DNA of 64,000 nt from contig JBGORM010000002.1 in assembly GCA_041538185.1 (NCBI GenBank), forward strand, positions 310,001 through 374,000, given 5' to 3'. A program made the translations under genes and the position numbers. This DNA comes from Melioribacteraceae bacterium 4301-Me (GTDB lineage: Bacteria; Bacteroidota; Ignavibacteria; Ignavibacteriales; Melioribacteraceae). The notes below the pieces were generated by a model. It did not search any database and had not been told where the DNA came from. It saw nothing but the letters and a program-made list of their open reading frames with translations. Positions 44,157 to 52,488 of the stretch are shown here, one piece after another. Position 1 is the first letter of the stretch. Each line of letters starts with the position of its first letter.

Positions 44157-45293
44157 TTATTTTATTCTTCTCCCCGGTACGTTTTTAGGGTAACTTTTAT
44201 CATCGTGGCAATCTGTACAGACTGGATTAGAGTAATTTTTTTCTTTGTGACAGTTATCGCATTCCAGTCCATAATGTGTTTCATCTAATGCGATACCGGT
44301 AATTTTATGATTGAAATTTTCCTGTGTCCACGAACCATGACACGATGCACAATCATCCTTAAGCCCTGTAAATTTACCTTTTGTAGTATGACATCTTTCG
44401 CAGCTTAACTTTCCATGAAATCTTGTAATGTCAAATCCCGTTTTTTCTTTGTGATTAAACGGACCGACTTCCTTGTTCTGATGACAGAAACTACATTTAG
44501 AATTTGTTTCTGTATCATGACAAGTAGAACAAATTTTATGATGCTGTTCTAATGTTATATGAGCTACTTGAGCTTTGTTTTTGTTATGGCATTTAGTACA
44601 GCTTTCGTTGCTGTGGCAATTTTGGCAATCAAGTTTGAATAAATTAACATGGTCACTGTGATAAAATGTTACGAGCTTCCCAACTGCATTTGGAGTATTG
44701 AATGTAAGTTTAATAGGAACAGCTACATCAGGATGAATTCTTTTGTGAGTTGATTCTGTACTTACAGCCAAATGAGTTTTCGTTGATTTATTTTTTAATT
44801 CATGACAAGAATAACATTCAACCTCGCCGCTCCATTCCCTATGACAGTTCATGCACAATCTGTGATATGCACCTTTCAAATCAGGTTTGCTTAAGTCTTC
44901 TCTTGCACGTTCTGGCTGATGGCATTGAACGCATCCTACTACTTTCCCTGGTGGATTATAATGATGGCAAGAGACACAGCCACCCGACATTTCAGACATT
45001 TCTGCATGAGCCTGATGCTTGAAAATTACAGGATTGTAAAGGTTGTTAGAACTTTTCAGCCTTTCAATTACTATTGTGTTGGGTCCATCTTCTGGTTTTT
45101 GTTTTACTGTGGCAATAAAATCTCTTGGACATTTAATTAAGCATGGATTTTCTTTGGTTGGGATATCACAACTATGACATGTCCTGCAACTTAAGTCTTG
45201 ATAGACTTGATGAGATGTGGACTTGTTTTGTCCGAAATAATTTAAAGCCGTTAACAGAATTGAAATAATAACTAAATATAATTTAGATTTCAT
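44157..45293 (-). CDS. 13-haem c-type cytochrome subunit of a membrane redox complex
   Basis: A 378-residue exported cytochrome with a signal peptide (ALNYFGQ at about residue 22). Thirteen CxxCH motifs run from CRTCH to CTDCH near the C-terminus. The non-haem cysteines in CDIPTKENPCLIKC near the N-terminus are an extra feature. It overlaps the NrfD-like gene by an ATGA, so it is the electron-accepting or -donating partner of that quinone-interacting membrane subunit. The three-gene set FeS protein, NrfD-like protein and multiheme cytochrome resembles Hmc/Nrf/Cbc-type complexes. Direction of electron flow is unknown. Confidence 0.88.
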   Translation of the reverse strand: MKSKLYLVIISILLTALNYFGQNKSTSHQVYQDLSCRTCHSCDIPTKENPCLIKCPRDFIATVKQKPEDGPNTIVIERLKSSNNLYNPVIFKHQAHAEMSEMSGGCVSCHHYNPPGKVVGCVQCHQPERAREDLSKPDLKGAYHRLCMNCHREWSGEVECYSCHELKNKSTKTHLAVSTESTHKRIHPDVAVPIKLTFNTPNAVGKLVTFYHSDHVNLFKLDCQNCHSNESCTKCHNKNKAQVAHITLEQHHKICSTCHDTETNSKCSFCHQNKEVGPFNHKEKTGFDITRFHGKLSCERCHTTKGKFTGLKDDCASCHGSWTQENFNHKITGIALDETHYGLECDNCHKEKNYSNPVCTDCHDDKSYPKNVPGRRIK

Positions 45294-46528
45294 TTCACAC
45301 CTTTAATAGCATATTTAGTTTTAAGTGCTCCTTCACTGGGTTGTGTAATTATTGGGAAAATCATAACTGCAGCTCTATACAATAATACTTCCAATGATAT
45401 GAAGCCTAATGTTACTAATATCTCCCCAATTGATGGAAAATAAGGCTGAAATGAATAAGGTGGATTATAAGCCACAATAAAATTGTTTAAACGATTCATA
45501 AATACACCGAATATTACTAAGCATGAAGCAATAAATACCCCCGTTGGCGATTTTACAATCTTGGGTGAAAAGAACATTCTTAAAGGAATAACTACCCCAA
45601 CGATTAGCTCAATAGTAAACATTACGCTTGTTGTATTGATTTCATATAAATAAACAAAAGTTTTTCTTATTACCATGTCACCAACTTTAAAGGCTAAGTA
45701 AGTAAACAGAATTGGTCCAACCATCCTTGCTAAATCTGTTAGTACGTCCATTTCGGGTTTAAGTCCAAATGATTTCGATGAGATTATTGATTCAAAAATT
45801 ACCATTGGAAATCCAACTGAAATTGCTGAGAGCAGAAATAATAAAGGCAAAACTGGAGTTTGCCAAAGCGGGTGCATCTTAGGGCCAGCGATTATCATCA
45901 AAGTACCTAAAGAGGATTGATGTAAACATGAAAGAACTACGCCGGCAATAATGAAAATAAACATTGTTTTGTCTAATCCCTTGTCAAGAACTTGCAAAAG
46001 CCTGTCAATAGGTTTGTTTAGTTTTCTTAGTATACCGGGTAGATTAACTCGACCTATAAACCTCTCGCATACAATAGGCAGAAACTCAATATAAAGAACT
46101 GTCATGTATATCATAACGCACATACCAACTTCAAAAAGAGCTGAATTACCATTCCAGAAAATTAATGGGTGCCAAATGTAATACCATCTTCCCAAGTCTG
46201 TAGCTACGCTTAAAGCAACGAAAGTATAACCTAAGAGAGCAGTTAACAAAGCGGGGCGTATAATAACATGAAATTTTTCGCGGTGCATAATATGGCCTAA
46301 AGCTGCTGTTGTAAAACCGCCGGCAGCAAGAGCAACACCCAAAGCTACATCTAAACCAATCCAAATTCCCCATGGATACTGATTACTTAAATGAGTAACT
46401 GCGCCTAAACCAAAAATGAATCTTGCTAACAAGACAAGTAAACCAAAAGCAGCAAAAACAGAAATTACAATAACACCTGGAGTAAAAAATTTCTTTTTGA
46501 TTTTTTGTGGCTTCATATATTCTTCCAT
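45290..46528 (-). CDS. NrfD/HybB-like quinone-interacting integral membrane subunit
   Basis: A 412-residue protein with about ten membrane helices, of the NrfD/PsrC/HybB family that binds menaquinone without haem. Typical segments are YPWGIWIGLDVALGVALAAGGF near the N-terminus and LSCLHQSSLGTLMII in the middle, close to HybB. No hydrogenase catalytic subunit is present, so a hydrogenase is not implied. It lies 2 bases after the FeS protein gene and overlaps the 13-haem cytochrome gene by 4 bases. The ATG has GAGGAGG seven bases upstream. The complex would pass electrons between the quinone pool and periplasmic haems through the FeS subunit. Confidence 0.92.
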   Translation of the reverse strand: MEEYMKPQKIKKKFFTPGVIVISVFAAFGLLVLLARFIFGLGAVTHLSNQYPWGIWIGLDVALGVALAAGGFTTAALGHIMHREKFHVIIRPALLTALLGYTFVALSVATDLGRWYYIWHPLIFWNGNSALFEVGMCVMIYMTVLYIEFLPIVCERFIGRVNLPGILRKLNKPIDRLLQVLDKGLDKTMFIFIIAGVVLSCLHQSSLGTLMIIAGPKMHPLWQTPVLPLLFLLSAISVGFPMVIFESIISSKSFGLKPEMDVLTDLARMVGPILFTYLAFKVGDMVIRKTFVYLYEINTTSVMFTIELIVGVVIPLRMFFSPKIVKSPTGVFIASCLVIFGVFMNRLNNFIVAYNPPYSFQPYFPSIGEILVTLGFISLEVLLYRAAVMIFPIITQPSEGALKTKYAIKGVK

Positions 46529-46530
46529 AA

Positions 46531-47436
46531 TTATTCCTCCTCAGTTTCAGTTTTTTTGTTTTTGTTAAGCCACATTACGCCACCTAACAAAGCATAAAGG
46601 GCAACAGGAGGAATAAAGTAAGCAAAAATTCCGTGCTGGATTGATTCTGAAACACCAGGAGCAGGTTCGCGCTGTAATTTAGGAAATGACAGTTTTGTAA
46701 AATCTTCTGAAGCTAAATACATCCACGATGTGCCGCCAACTTCAAACTCACCATAAATGTGATTGATGTACCTTTTAGGGTAAAGTCTTATTTTTTCTTT
46801 AGCTACTTGAATTAAATCTTCTCTTTTACCGAAAGTGAGTGCTTCAACTGGACAAACTTCAACACAAGCGGGCAGTTTTCCTTCTGATTGCCTAGTATAA
46901 CAGAAATCGCATTTAGTGATTTTAGGTTGGAAAGCTTTGTGAAATTCAAATGCTGGGATTTGAAATGGGCATGCAACCATGCAATAACGACAGCCGATAC
47001 ACTTTGATTCATCCCAAACTACAGCTCCATTTTCTAACTTTGAAAATGCACCTACTATACATGCTGAAACACATGCTGGTTGGTCACAATGCATGCATTG
47101 AACTTTTACATCAATGGGAAACTTATCTGGGTCGCTGTTCTTGTATTCATTTACTACAGTGTAACTAGTATAATCCGGTCTTCGCATTTTCTTAAATACA
47201 TCTCGATTATCATATTCTTCAATTGGAGGGGTAGGCATTTGATGTGCTGTTTTACAGGCCCATTCACATTTTCTACAACCAATACAAACAGTAGTATCAA
47301 CTAAAACCCCCATTGCTTTGTCTGGTAGAAAACCTTTTTGTTCTTGAGCTTTTGTTTTTCTTGTCGTTAATCCAGTAATAGCAGCAGTTGCTATTGCAGT
47401 GGTTTTCAAGAAATTTCTTCTTGATTGTTTTTCCAT
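46531..47436 (-). CDS. HybA-like 4Fe-4S ferredoxin subunit with Tat signal
   Basis: A 301-residue protein exported by Tat (SRRNFLKTTAIA) and anchored by a C-terminal helix (about 265-285). Four 4Fe-4S cysteine sets are visible: CIGCRKCEWAC, CMHCDQPACVSAC, CIGCRYCMVACP and the CDFC with CVEVCP pair. This is the HybA/DmsB/HmcB pattern of electron-transfer subunits that dock on NrfD-type membrane proteins. It is the first gene of the six-gene operon. I chose ATG 47436 over TTG 47448, since GGAGG lies right before the ATG. A promoter and an inverted repeat lie upstream. Confidence 0.93.
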   Translation of the reverse strand: MEKQSRRNFLKTTAIATAAITGLTTRKTKAQEQKGFLPDKAMGVLVDTTVCIGCRKCEWACKTAHQMPTPPIEEYDNRDVFKKMRRPDYTSYTVVNEYKNSDPDKFPIDVKVQCMHCDQPACVSACIVGAFSKLENGAVVWDESKCIGCRYCMVACPFQIPAFEFHKAFQPKITKCDFCYTRQSEGKLPACVEVCPVEALTFGKREDLIQVAKEKIRLYPKRYINHIYGEFEVGGTSWMYLASEDFTKLSFPKLQREPAPGVSESIQHGIFAYFIPPVALYALLGGVMWLNKNKKTETEEE

Positions 47437-47462
47437 TATTACCTCCAAGAAAAGCAGAATAT

Positions 47463-47484
47463 AAATGGATTATTTCATCCATTT
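47463..47484. promoter_or_regulatory. Inverted repeat at the start region of the FeS/NrfD/cytochrome operon
   Basis: A perfect AAATGGAT (47463-47470) / ATCCATTT (47477-47484) pair with a 6-base centre lies just downstream of the -10 box and before the ribosome binding site. It could be an operator or a leader hairpin. No regulator with a DNA-binding domain lies next to it. Confidence 0.45.
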
Positions 47485-47486
47485 CA

Positions 47487-47515
47487 AAAATAAGCTTACA
47501 GTATCTTTTTGTCAA
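47487..47515 (-). promoter_or_regulatory. Sigma70-type promoter of the FeS/NrfD/cytochrome/kinase operon
   Basis: On the minus strand a perfect TTGACA (47510-47515) is followed after 17 bases by TATTTT (47487-47492), about 50 bases before the ATG of the FeS gene. The -10 box matches in four of six positions. Confidence 0.6.
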
Positions 47516-47614
47516 TTTATTTTATTATCCTAAAAAAATCTAATTAATATGCTTTTTTTAACGTGATTTTTTATTAGTTTCATTTCCCAATTTTCAACAA
47601 ATTTTTTGATAACA

Positions 47615-49657
47615 ATGGCTAAAGATAAACTTAAAGAGCTGTCTGTTTTGAGAGATAAAATCAACCGTTTAGATGAGTCAATTATAAAGCTTTTGGCTCA
47701 AAGACGAGATATTAGCAGAGAAGTAGTTAAAGCAAAAGAAAGGGCGAAAATTCCAATTCGAGATAAAGAACGTGAAGCCGAAATATTAGAGAAAATTATT
47801 AAGCTGGGCAAAAAGTATGGACTGGATGCTCATTTTACAAATAAAGTTTTTTACGATATAATTGAGGATTCAGTTCGAATACAGCAAAATTATGTCCAGA
47901 GTGCTTTAAATAAAATCGAGAAAAAAAACATTACAGTTTCAATACAAGGAATTGAAGGCTCCTATAGTTATTTAGCAGCTAAGAAGTTTTTCTCTCATTC
48001 GAAAAGTGAATTAATTTTTTTAACAAAAGACAGATTTGAGGATGCTGTTGAAGTTTGTGAAAAAGGCGAAGCCGACTTTACTGTTCTTCCAATTGAAAAT
48101 ACTACTAGTGGGGGAATAAATGAAGTTTATGATCTTTTGCTTCATACTGCCTTATCAATTGTTGGTGAAGAAAAATTTCAGGTAAAGCATTGTTTGGCTG
48201 CAATTAAAGATATCCCACTTTCTAAGATTAAAAAAATTTATGCACACCACCAAGCTGCAGCCCAATGCAGTAAGTTTTTACAAGGCTTGCCGCATGCCAG
48301 TGTAGAATATTTTGTTGATACTGCAATGTCGCTAAAAAAAATTAAAGAAGAGGGGAATCCTTATTATGCTGGAATTGCCAGCGAAGAGGCAGCAAAATTA
48401 TTCAAAGTGAAGATATTAAAGACTGATATTGCAAATCAGAGAGAAAATTTTACGAGGTTCATAGTCTGCGCACGTAAACCTGTATCTGTTGACTTAAGAG
48501 TTCCTTGTAAGACATCTTTAGTAATGGCAACATCACATACACCGGGCTCTCTTGTCGAAGCCTTGAACGTATTTAGAAATTATGGCGTTAACCTTACTAA
48601 GTTGGAATCTCGTCCAATTCTCGGAAATCCATGGGAAGAAATGTTCTATCTTGACTTTGAAGGAAACATTGCAGATGAAAAAATTCAGAAAGTATTAGAT
48701 GAATTAGGTAAGTATACTAGGTTTCTCAAAGTTTTAGGCAGTTATCCTTCACAAGAAGTTAGTAAGACTAAACTTGAGATGAATAAATTATTTGAAGGGA
48801 CTGATAATGATAAGGCAAGTAGTAGTAAGAGAGCAGAAACTAAAACTACTTCTGGAAAATCGAAGGCCTATAAGCTTGCAAGCAGAGAATACAGGGCGGA
48901 GGATACAATAATAAAGGTCAGAGATGTTCTAATTGGCGGAAATAATTTTGTAGTAATAGGAGGACCATGCTCAGTTGAAACGGAAACTCAAATTATGCAA
49001 TGTGCAAGAGCCGTAAAAGAAAATGGCGCTCATATATTGAGAGGAGGTTGCTTTAAACCGCGAACTTCACCTTATAGTTTTCAAGGATTAGGTTTTGAGG
49101 CTCTTAATTTATTAACAAATGCTGGAAAAACTTACGACATTCCGGTAGTTACTGAAGTGCTTGATACCGAGCATGTTACCGAAGTAGCAAAATATGCTGA
49201 CATACTTCAAGTAGGTGCAAGAAATATGCAGAACTTCGCACTTCTTAAGGAAGTCGGTAAAACTCACAAACCCGTGCTATTAAAAAGAGGAATGATGGCA
49301 TCAATAGAAGAATTGTTAAATGCAGCCGAATATATACTTTCTCAAGGGAATCGCCAGGTTATTTTATGTGAAAGGGGAATAAGAACTTTTGAGACTGCTA
49401 CTAGAAACACTTTAGATTTGAGTGCAATTCCCGTCTTGAAAGAACTAACACACCTGCCGATTATCGTTGACCCATCACATGCTGTTGGTCAAAGAGATAA
49501 AGTTATACCTTTAGCAAAAGCTGCTAAAATTGTTGGGGCTCACGGAGTTATGGTAGAATTTCATCCGGACCCAGAGCATGCACTAAGTGACGGTGAACAG
49601 TCGCTTTATTTTGAGCAATTTGAGGAATTGATGAGAGAGTTGTACCGCATTAACTAA
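47615..49657 (+). CDS. pheA: Trifunctional chorismate mutase-prephenate dehydratase-DAHP synthase fusion
   Basis: A 680-residue fusion. Residues about 1-95 form an AroQ chorismate mutase helix bundle ([19 protein letters not shown]). Prephenate dehydratase covers about 105-285 ([28 protein letters not shown] and the catalytic ENFTRF). An ACT domain spans about 290-370 ([23 protein letters not shown]). After a Ser/Lys/Thr-rich linker (about 375-425), a type I beta DAHP synthase spans 425-680 ([40 protein letters not shown]). It joins the first shikimate-pathway step with the two steps to phenylpyruvate. The ACT domain is the expected Phe sensor. I use ATG 47615 rather than TTG 47606. The stop overlaps the convergent gene. 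Confidence 0.93.
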   Translation: MAKDKLKELSVLRDKINRLDESIIKLLAQRRDISREVVKAKERAKIPIRDKEREAEILEKIIKLGKKYGLDAHFTNKVFYDIIEDSVRIQQNYVQSALNKIEKKNITVSIQGIEGSYSYLAAKKFFSHSKSELIFLTKDRFEDAVEVCEKGEADFTVLPIENTTSGGINEVYDLLLHTALSIVGEEKFQVKHCLAAIKDIPLSKIKKIYAHHQAAAQCSKFLQGLPHASVEYFVDTAMSLKKIKEEGNPYYAGIASEEAAKLFKVKILKTDIANQRENFTRFIVCARKPVSVDLRVPCKTSLVMATSHTPGSLVEALNVFRNYGVNLTKLESRPILGNPWEEMFYLDFEGNIADEKIQKVLDELGKYTRFLKVLGSYPSQEVSKTKLEMNKLFEGTDNDKASSSKRAETKTTSGKSKAYKLASREYRAEDTIIKVRDVLIGGNNFVVIGGPCSVETETQIMQCARAVKENGAHILRGGCFKPRTSPYSFQGLGFEALNLLTNAGKTYDIPVVTEVLDTEHVTEVAKYADILQVGARNMQNFALLKEVGKTHKPVLLKRGMMASIEELLNAAEYILSQGNRQVILCERGIRTFETATRNTLDLSAIPVLKELTHLPIIVDPSHAVGQRDKVIPLAKAAKIVGAHGVMVEFHPDPEHALSDGEQSLYFEQFEELMRELYRIN

Positions 49658-50205
49658 AGCATATATTGCAGTTGTACAATGAATAAGAAGTAATTTGCAG
49701 ATGTATTGTTAAATGTTACCCCGGAATCAATACCGCTGCTTACTTTAATTCCGGTTGATTCAGGGCTGGTAAAATCTAACCCAAGCAAAACATGAAATCC
49801 TGCACCATAATCCCAAACATTTGTATCGACGAATATTCTGTCATTTATAGTTAAAATACCTGCACCTTCTTCAACAAAAAGTAAGTCGTTTAATTGCTGG
49901 TTTATCACTGCCTTCAAATAAATTACTTTAATAAAGGGGTAATATTTACCCAGTCTATTTTCAGGTAAAAAGTATTCTACCTTTCGCGAGAAAATAAAAC
50001 CAACTCTAAACTGAACATCGTTTGAAAACCATAATGAGCTGCCGGTAAAAAATTCCCCGGAGAATGCACTTAGTCCATTAGAATTTCCTCTAATCTCACC
50101 CCCTCCTAATGAAGCTCCAATTACAGGATTTTTTAGTTGTGCTTTGTTAATATTTTGAGCAAAGAGTGTAATTAAAAAAAGCAAAATTATTTTTTTGTTT
50201 CTCAT
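49654..50205 (-). CDS. Exported protein, probable small outer-membrane barrel
   Basis: A 183-residue protein with a clear signal peptide ([15 protein letters not shown], cleavage near NKAQ) and a body of alternating polar/hydrophobic strands rich in Gly and aromatic residues, ending FIVQLQYML. This suggests an 8-stranded outer-membrane barrel or a related beta protein. Specific function not recognised. I moved the start from 50277 to ATG 50205, where the signal peptide begins; the longer version would add 24 residues before it. Four bases of its 3' end overlap the stop of the aromatic-pathway fusion gene. Confidence 0.6.
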   Translation of the reverse strand: MRNKKIILLFLITLFAQNINKAQLKNPVIGASLGGGEIRGNSNGLSAFSGEFFTGSSLWFSNDVQFRVGFIFSRKVEYFLPENRLGKYYPFIKVIYLKAVINQQLNDLLFVEEGAGILTINDRIFVDTNVWDYGAGFHVLLGLDFTSPESTGIKVSSGIDSGVTFNNTSANYFLFIVQLQYML

Positions 50206-50264
50206 CTTTTGCAAAAAGGTTAATTTGTTAAGTACTAAATTAATCAATAATATATGAGGTTGAA

Positions 50265-50621
50265 ATGAAAAAAACATTATATGTATATAAAGCTTTTGTT
50301 AGTGATGTCTATGATGGCGATACATGCAGAGTTGAAATTGATTTAGGTCTTCATACATGGATTAAAGATGAAAAAATAAGGCTTAGCAGAATTAATGTAC
50401 CTGAGTTAAAGGGTAAGGAAAGGATAGAAGGGATTAAATCAAGAGATTTTCTTAGAAGTTTGATTCTAAAGAAAGAGGTTTTAATAAAGACAATTAAAGA
50501 TAAAAAGGGTAAATATGGCCGTTATTTAGGGGAGGTATATTTAGAAAAAAAGAACGGCAATTTTGTAAACATTAATGACCTTTTAGTTAAAAAAGGTTAT
50601 GCAGTTTATAAGAAGTACTAA
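50265..50621 (+). CDS. Small staphylococcal-nuclease-like (thermonuclease) protein
   Basis: A 118-residue SNase-fold protein without a signal peptide. The active-site region shows VYDGDT (Asp17, Asp19, Thr20), Arg39 in KIRLSRI, Glu47 in NVPE and Arg86 in YGRYLGE, corresponding to D19, D21, R35, E43 and R87 of staphylococcal nuclease. The position of the calcium ligand D40 is Asn44. Catalytic Arg and Glu are kept, so activity is plausible. GAGG precedes the ATG. It is divergent from the barrel gene. The biological role is unknown. Confidence 0.88.
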   Translation: MKKTLYVYKAFVSDVYDGDTCRVEIDLGLHTWIKDEKIRLSRINVPELKGKERIEGIKSRDFLRSLILKKEVLIKTIKDKKGKYGRYLGEVYLEKKNGNFVNINDLLVKKGYAVYKKY

Positions 50622-50714
50622 ATCTAAGAGTTATTAGAAATGAGTTTTAGTTTATAAATTGACTTATAAGAGCTATTCTATTATTCAATTAGTTTTTGCT
50701 CTTTGGCTGAACTT

Positions 50715-51032
50715 TTATGTGTAGTGGACAGTCAGCCAAAAAGTTTTCTGGTTCTTATCAGTTTCTTCGATTCGATGCTTTTTGTGAGCCGGTATTAACA
50801 GATAATCACCAGGGCTTAATTCGGTTATCTCGCCATTATCAAATAAAATTTTCGCGCTTCCTTTCAACAGCAGCACAAATTCGTTTAACGATTGGTCGTA
50901 CCAAAAGTCTTTTGGTGATGAATAGCTGTTAGATACAATCCTTTCTATTTTGAAAGTTCCACTATCAAGAACAGTCTCAATAAATTCCTTATTAGAATTA
51001 ACAAAAGTGTCTTCAAAGAAATTTTTTTTCAT
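50715..51032 (-). CDS. Cupin-domain protein
   Basis: A 105-residue single-domain cupin. The motifs NEFVLLLKGSAKILFD and GDYLLIPAHKKHRIEET form the two conserved beta-barrel segments, with metal-ligand candidates in the second motif (two His around HKKH). The segment FWYDQSLNEF is common in this small cupin group. The start overlaps the stop of the upstream ThDP-enzyme gene by 4 bases, so the two are co-translated and probably work in one pathway. The substrate is not known. Confidence 0.85.
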   Translation of the reverse strand: MKKNFFEDTFVNSNKEFIETVLDSGTFKIERIVSNSYSSPKDFWYDQSLNEFVLLLKGSAKILFDNGEITELSPGDYLLIPAHKKHRIEETDKNQKTFWLTVHYT

Positions 51033-52192
51033 GATTCAGGGTAATCAGCTAAAACAATTTTTAGTTCATTAGAATTATTTACTTCGTTTAATATTTCAGA
51101 AACTTCAAAAGGGTTATTGGGATTTTGAAGATGAACTATATATTTCTCATAGCCTGCTAATATTCTCATAATTATTTTTTTGTGAATTACTTGACCTCCA
51201 GTTGCAGCTGCTTGTTTGTTATAAAAAATTACTACTTTTAGGGGAATCTCACGATTTAATGCTTCAATTAATCCTAAGTGTCCAGCAGAAATAAATCCAA
51301 AATCACCTGTTAAGGCCCAAACATTTCTGCAGCCTGCAAGATAAGCACCGATTGCAAGAGGAATACTTCCTCCCATGTAAGTAACAAGGTCAATACAATT
51401 AAAAGGTGGCAAGGCAAAAGCACTCGAAGAACTTGTATCTCCGGTAGTAAAATCTTTTTTAACATCTTTAAAGACCTCAAAAAAGGGGAGATACTTTTCA
51501 GCAGTAGATCTTAAAGCCGGTGTTAAATTTTCTGGAACAAGAGGTAGTGGGGGTCTCGAAATTAAAACCGGGTCAGTTCCTAATTTTTTTGATAGAAAAA
51601 CTTTGTATTGATAGTCTGAAAGAGAAGGATGTACCACGTGAGAATAAACATCTCTTTTATAGTCGAATGTTTTTTTGAGCGAATCCCTTCTTTTAAATTC
51701 AATTTCCTCTTGCAGCTTTGCAGTATCTATAAGAAACACAACCGGCATCTTCTTTTTTTCGGAAAGTTGATAAGCAGCAACAACTTGTTCATAGATAGAT
51801 TGCAACTTAGGCACTATGAAGGGTATTTGCAGACCTTCTAATATTGTGGAAGTTTCTAATATATTATCTGAGTGTTGACCTGTTGCATCATCAAAAACAA
51901 AAGTAACAAAACCAGCATTAATGGAAGTATATAATGAATCAGTTACACTATTAGCTGCTTTCATTAATCCTTGGGATTTTATAAGCGTTGCTGATCTTTT
52001 ACCTAAAATACTTGCAGCATGCGAAATTGAATATGCTAATTCTTCATGAAAAGAAATTTTGTTGTTTTTTTGAGATATTTCATTGAAAGCCTGAAATGTG
52101 CCCCACGCGCCATAACCCGGCACATTAGTTATTACTTCAATACCAAGGTCAGTTAAAGCATAAGCAATTGTTTGGTGAACTGGAGCTTTCAT
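51029..52192 (-). CDS. ThDP-binding protein related to the IorA / sulfopyruvate decarboxylase group
   Basis: A 387-residue protein with a pyrimidine domain (residues about 1-170, catalytic Glu in FHEELAYSI at 50-51) and a ThDP-pyrophosphate domain (about 265-385). The latter has the motif Gly296-Asp297 ... Asn325 (GDFGFISAG to FYNK), followed by AAATGGQ. The pieces DDATGQHSDN and AAATGGQ match the corresponding DDP...HSSQN and TAMTGHQ segments of indolepyruvate ferredoxin oxidoreductase alpha subunit. The C-terminal ferredoxin domain of IorA is missing. It may be a decarboxylase or an incomplete 2-oxoacid oxidoreductase. The cupin gene follows with a 4-base overlap. Confidence 0.75.
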   Translation of the reverse strand: MKAPVHQTIAYALTDLGIEVITNVPGYGAWGTFQAFNEISQKNNKISFHEELAYSISHAASILGKRSATLIKSQGLMKAANSVTDSLYTSINAGFVTFVFDDATGQHSDNILETSTILEGLQIPFIVPKLQSIYEQVVAAYQLSEKKKMPVVFLIDTAKLQEEIEFKRRDSLKKTFDYKRDVYSHVVHPSLSDYQYKVFLSKKLGTDPVLISRPPLPLVPENLTPALRSTAEKYLPFFEVFKDVKKDFTTGDTSSSSAFALPPFNCIDLVTYMGGSIPLAIGAYLAGCRNVWALTGDFGFISAGHLGLIEALNREIPLKVVIFYNKQAAATGGQVIHKKIIMRILAGYEKYIVHLQNPNNPFEVSEILNEVNNSNELKIVLADYPES

Positions 52193-52488
52193 TTTTTATA
52201 CATTTTAATTAACAAAAGTAATCATAATTTCTAAAAATTTGTGAACTGACCAAAATAATTTTTTATTGCAAAGAACGGTCAATATTTTGTTGTTCCAAGT
52301 AGTTTTTTTTGCTGGTTAGAACTTAATTTAGAAAATTAAACCCAAAAAATTCATTTTAATGAATTTCGGTACTCAAGCCATTGTTTGTTAATAACTTACG
52401 TAGGGGGTAACTTCGACATGCTGTGGAGGTTTTATGCGAATACACCACTTCGTGGATGGATTCCCATTTCAGTAATAGGAGATTTGGG
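52193..52488. other. Intergenic region with short hairpin and repeat
   Basis: A 296-base spacer. It contains a hairpin ATTCATT-TT-AATGAAT (52349-52364), possibly a terminator element, and the second copy of the CCACTTCGTGG repeat at 52438-52455. No coding region or RNA gene was recognised. Confidence 0.4.
52438..52455. repeat. Short repeat with CCAC-TTCG-TGG hairpin, copy 2
   Basis: GAATACACCACTTCGTGG matches 16 of 18 bases of the copy at 22294-22311. It lies 34 bases past the end of the barrel gene of the envelope transport operon. Both copies are intergenic next to gene ends. Confidence 0.5.

Noticed and set aside
46146..46373. Cys-rich 75-codon frame on the minus strand
   Set aside because: Alternate frame inside the NrfD-like gene; the cysteines arise from Gly/Ala codons read out of frame.
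45290..47436. Hydrogenase-2 (HybA/HybB) operon
   Set aside because: The FeS and membrane subunits resemble HybA/HybB, but no large or small [NiFe] hydrogenase subunit or maturation gene is present; a multihaem cytochrome takes their place.
52193..52488. Possible small RNA or tRNA in the gap after the ThDP gene
   Set aside because: No cloverleaf or conserved RNA motif could be folded by eye; only a short AT hairpin and the small repeat.
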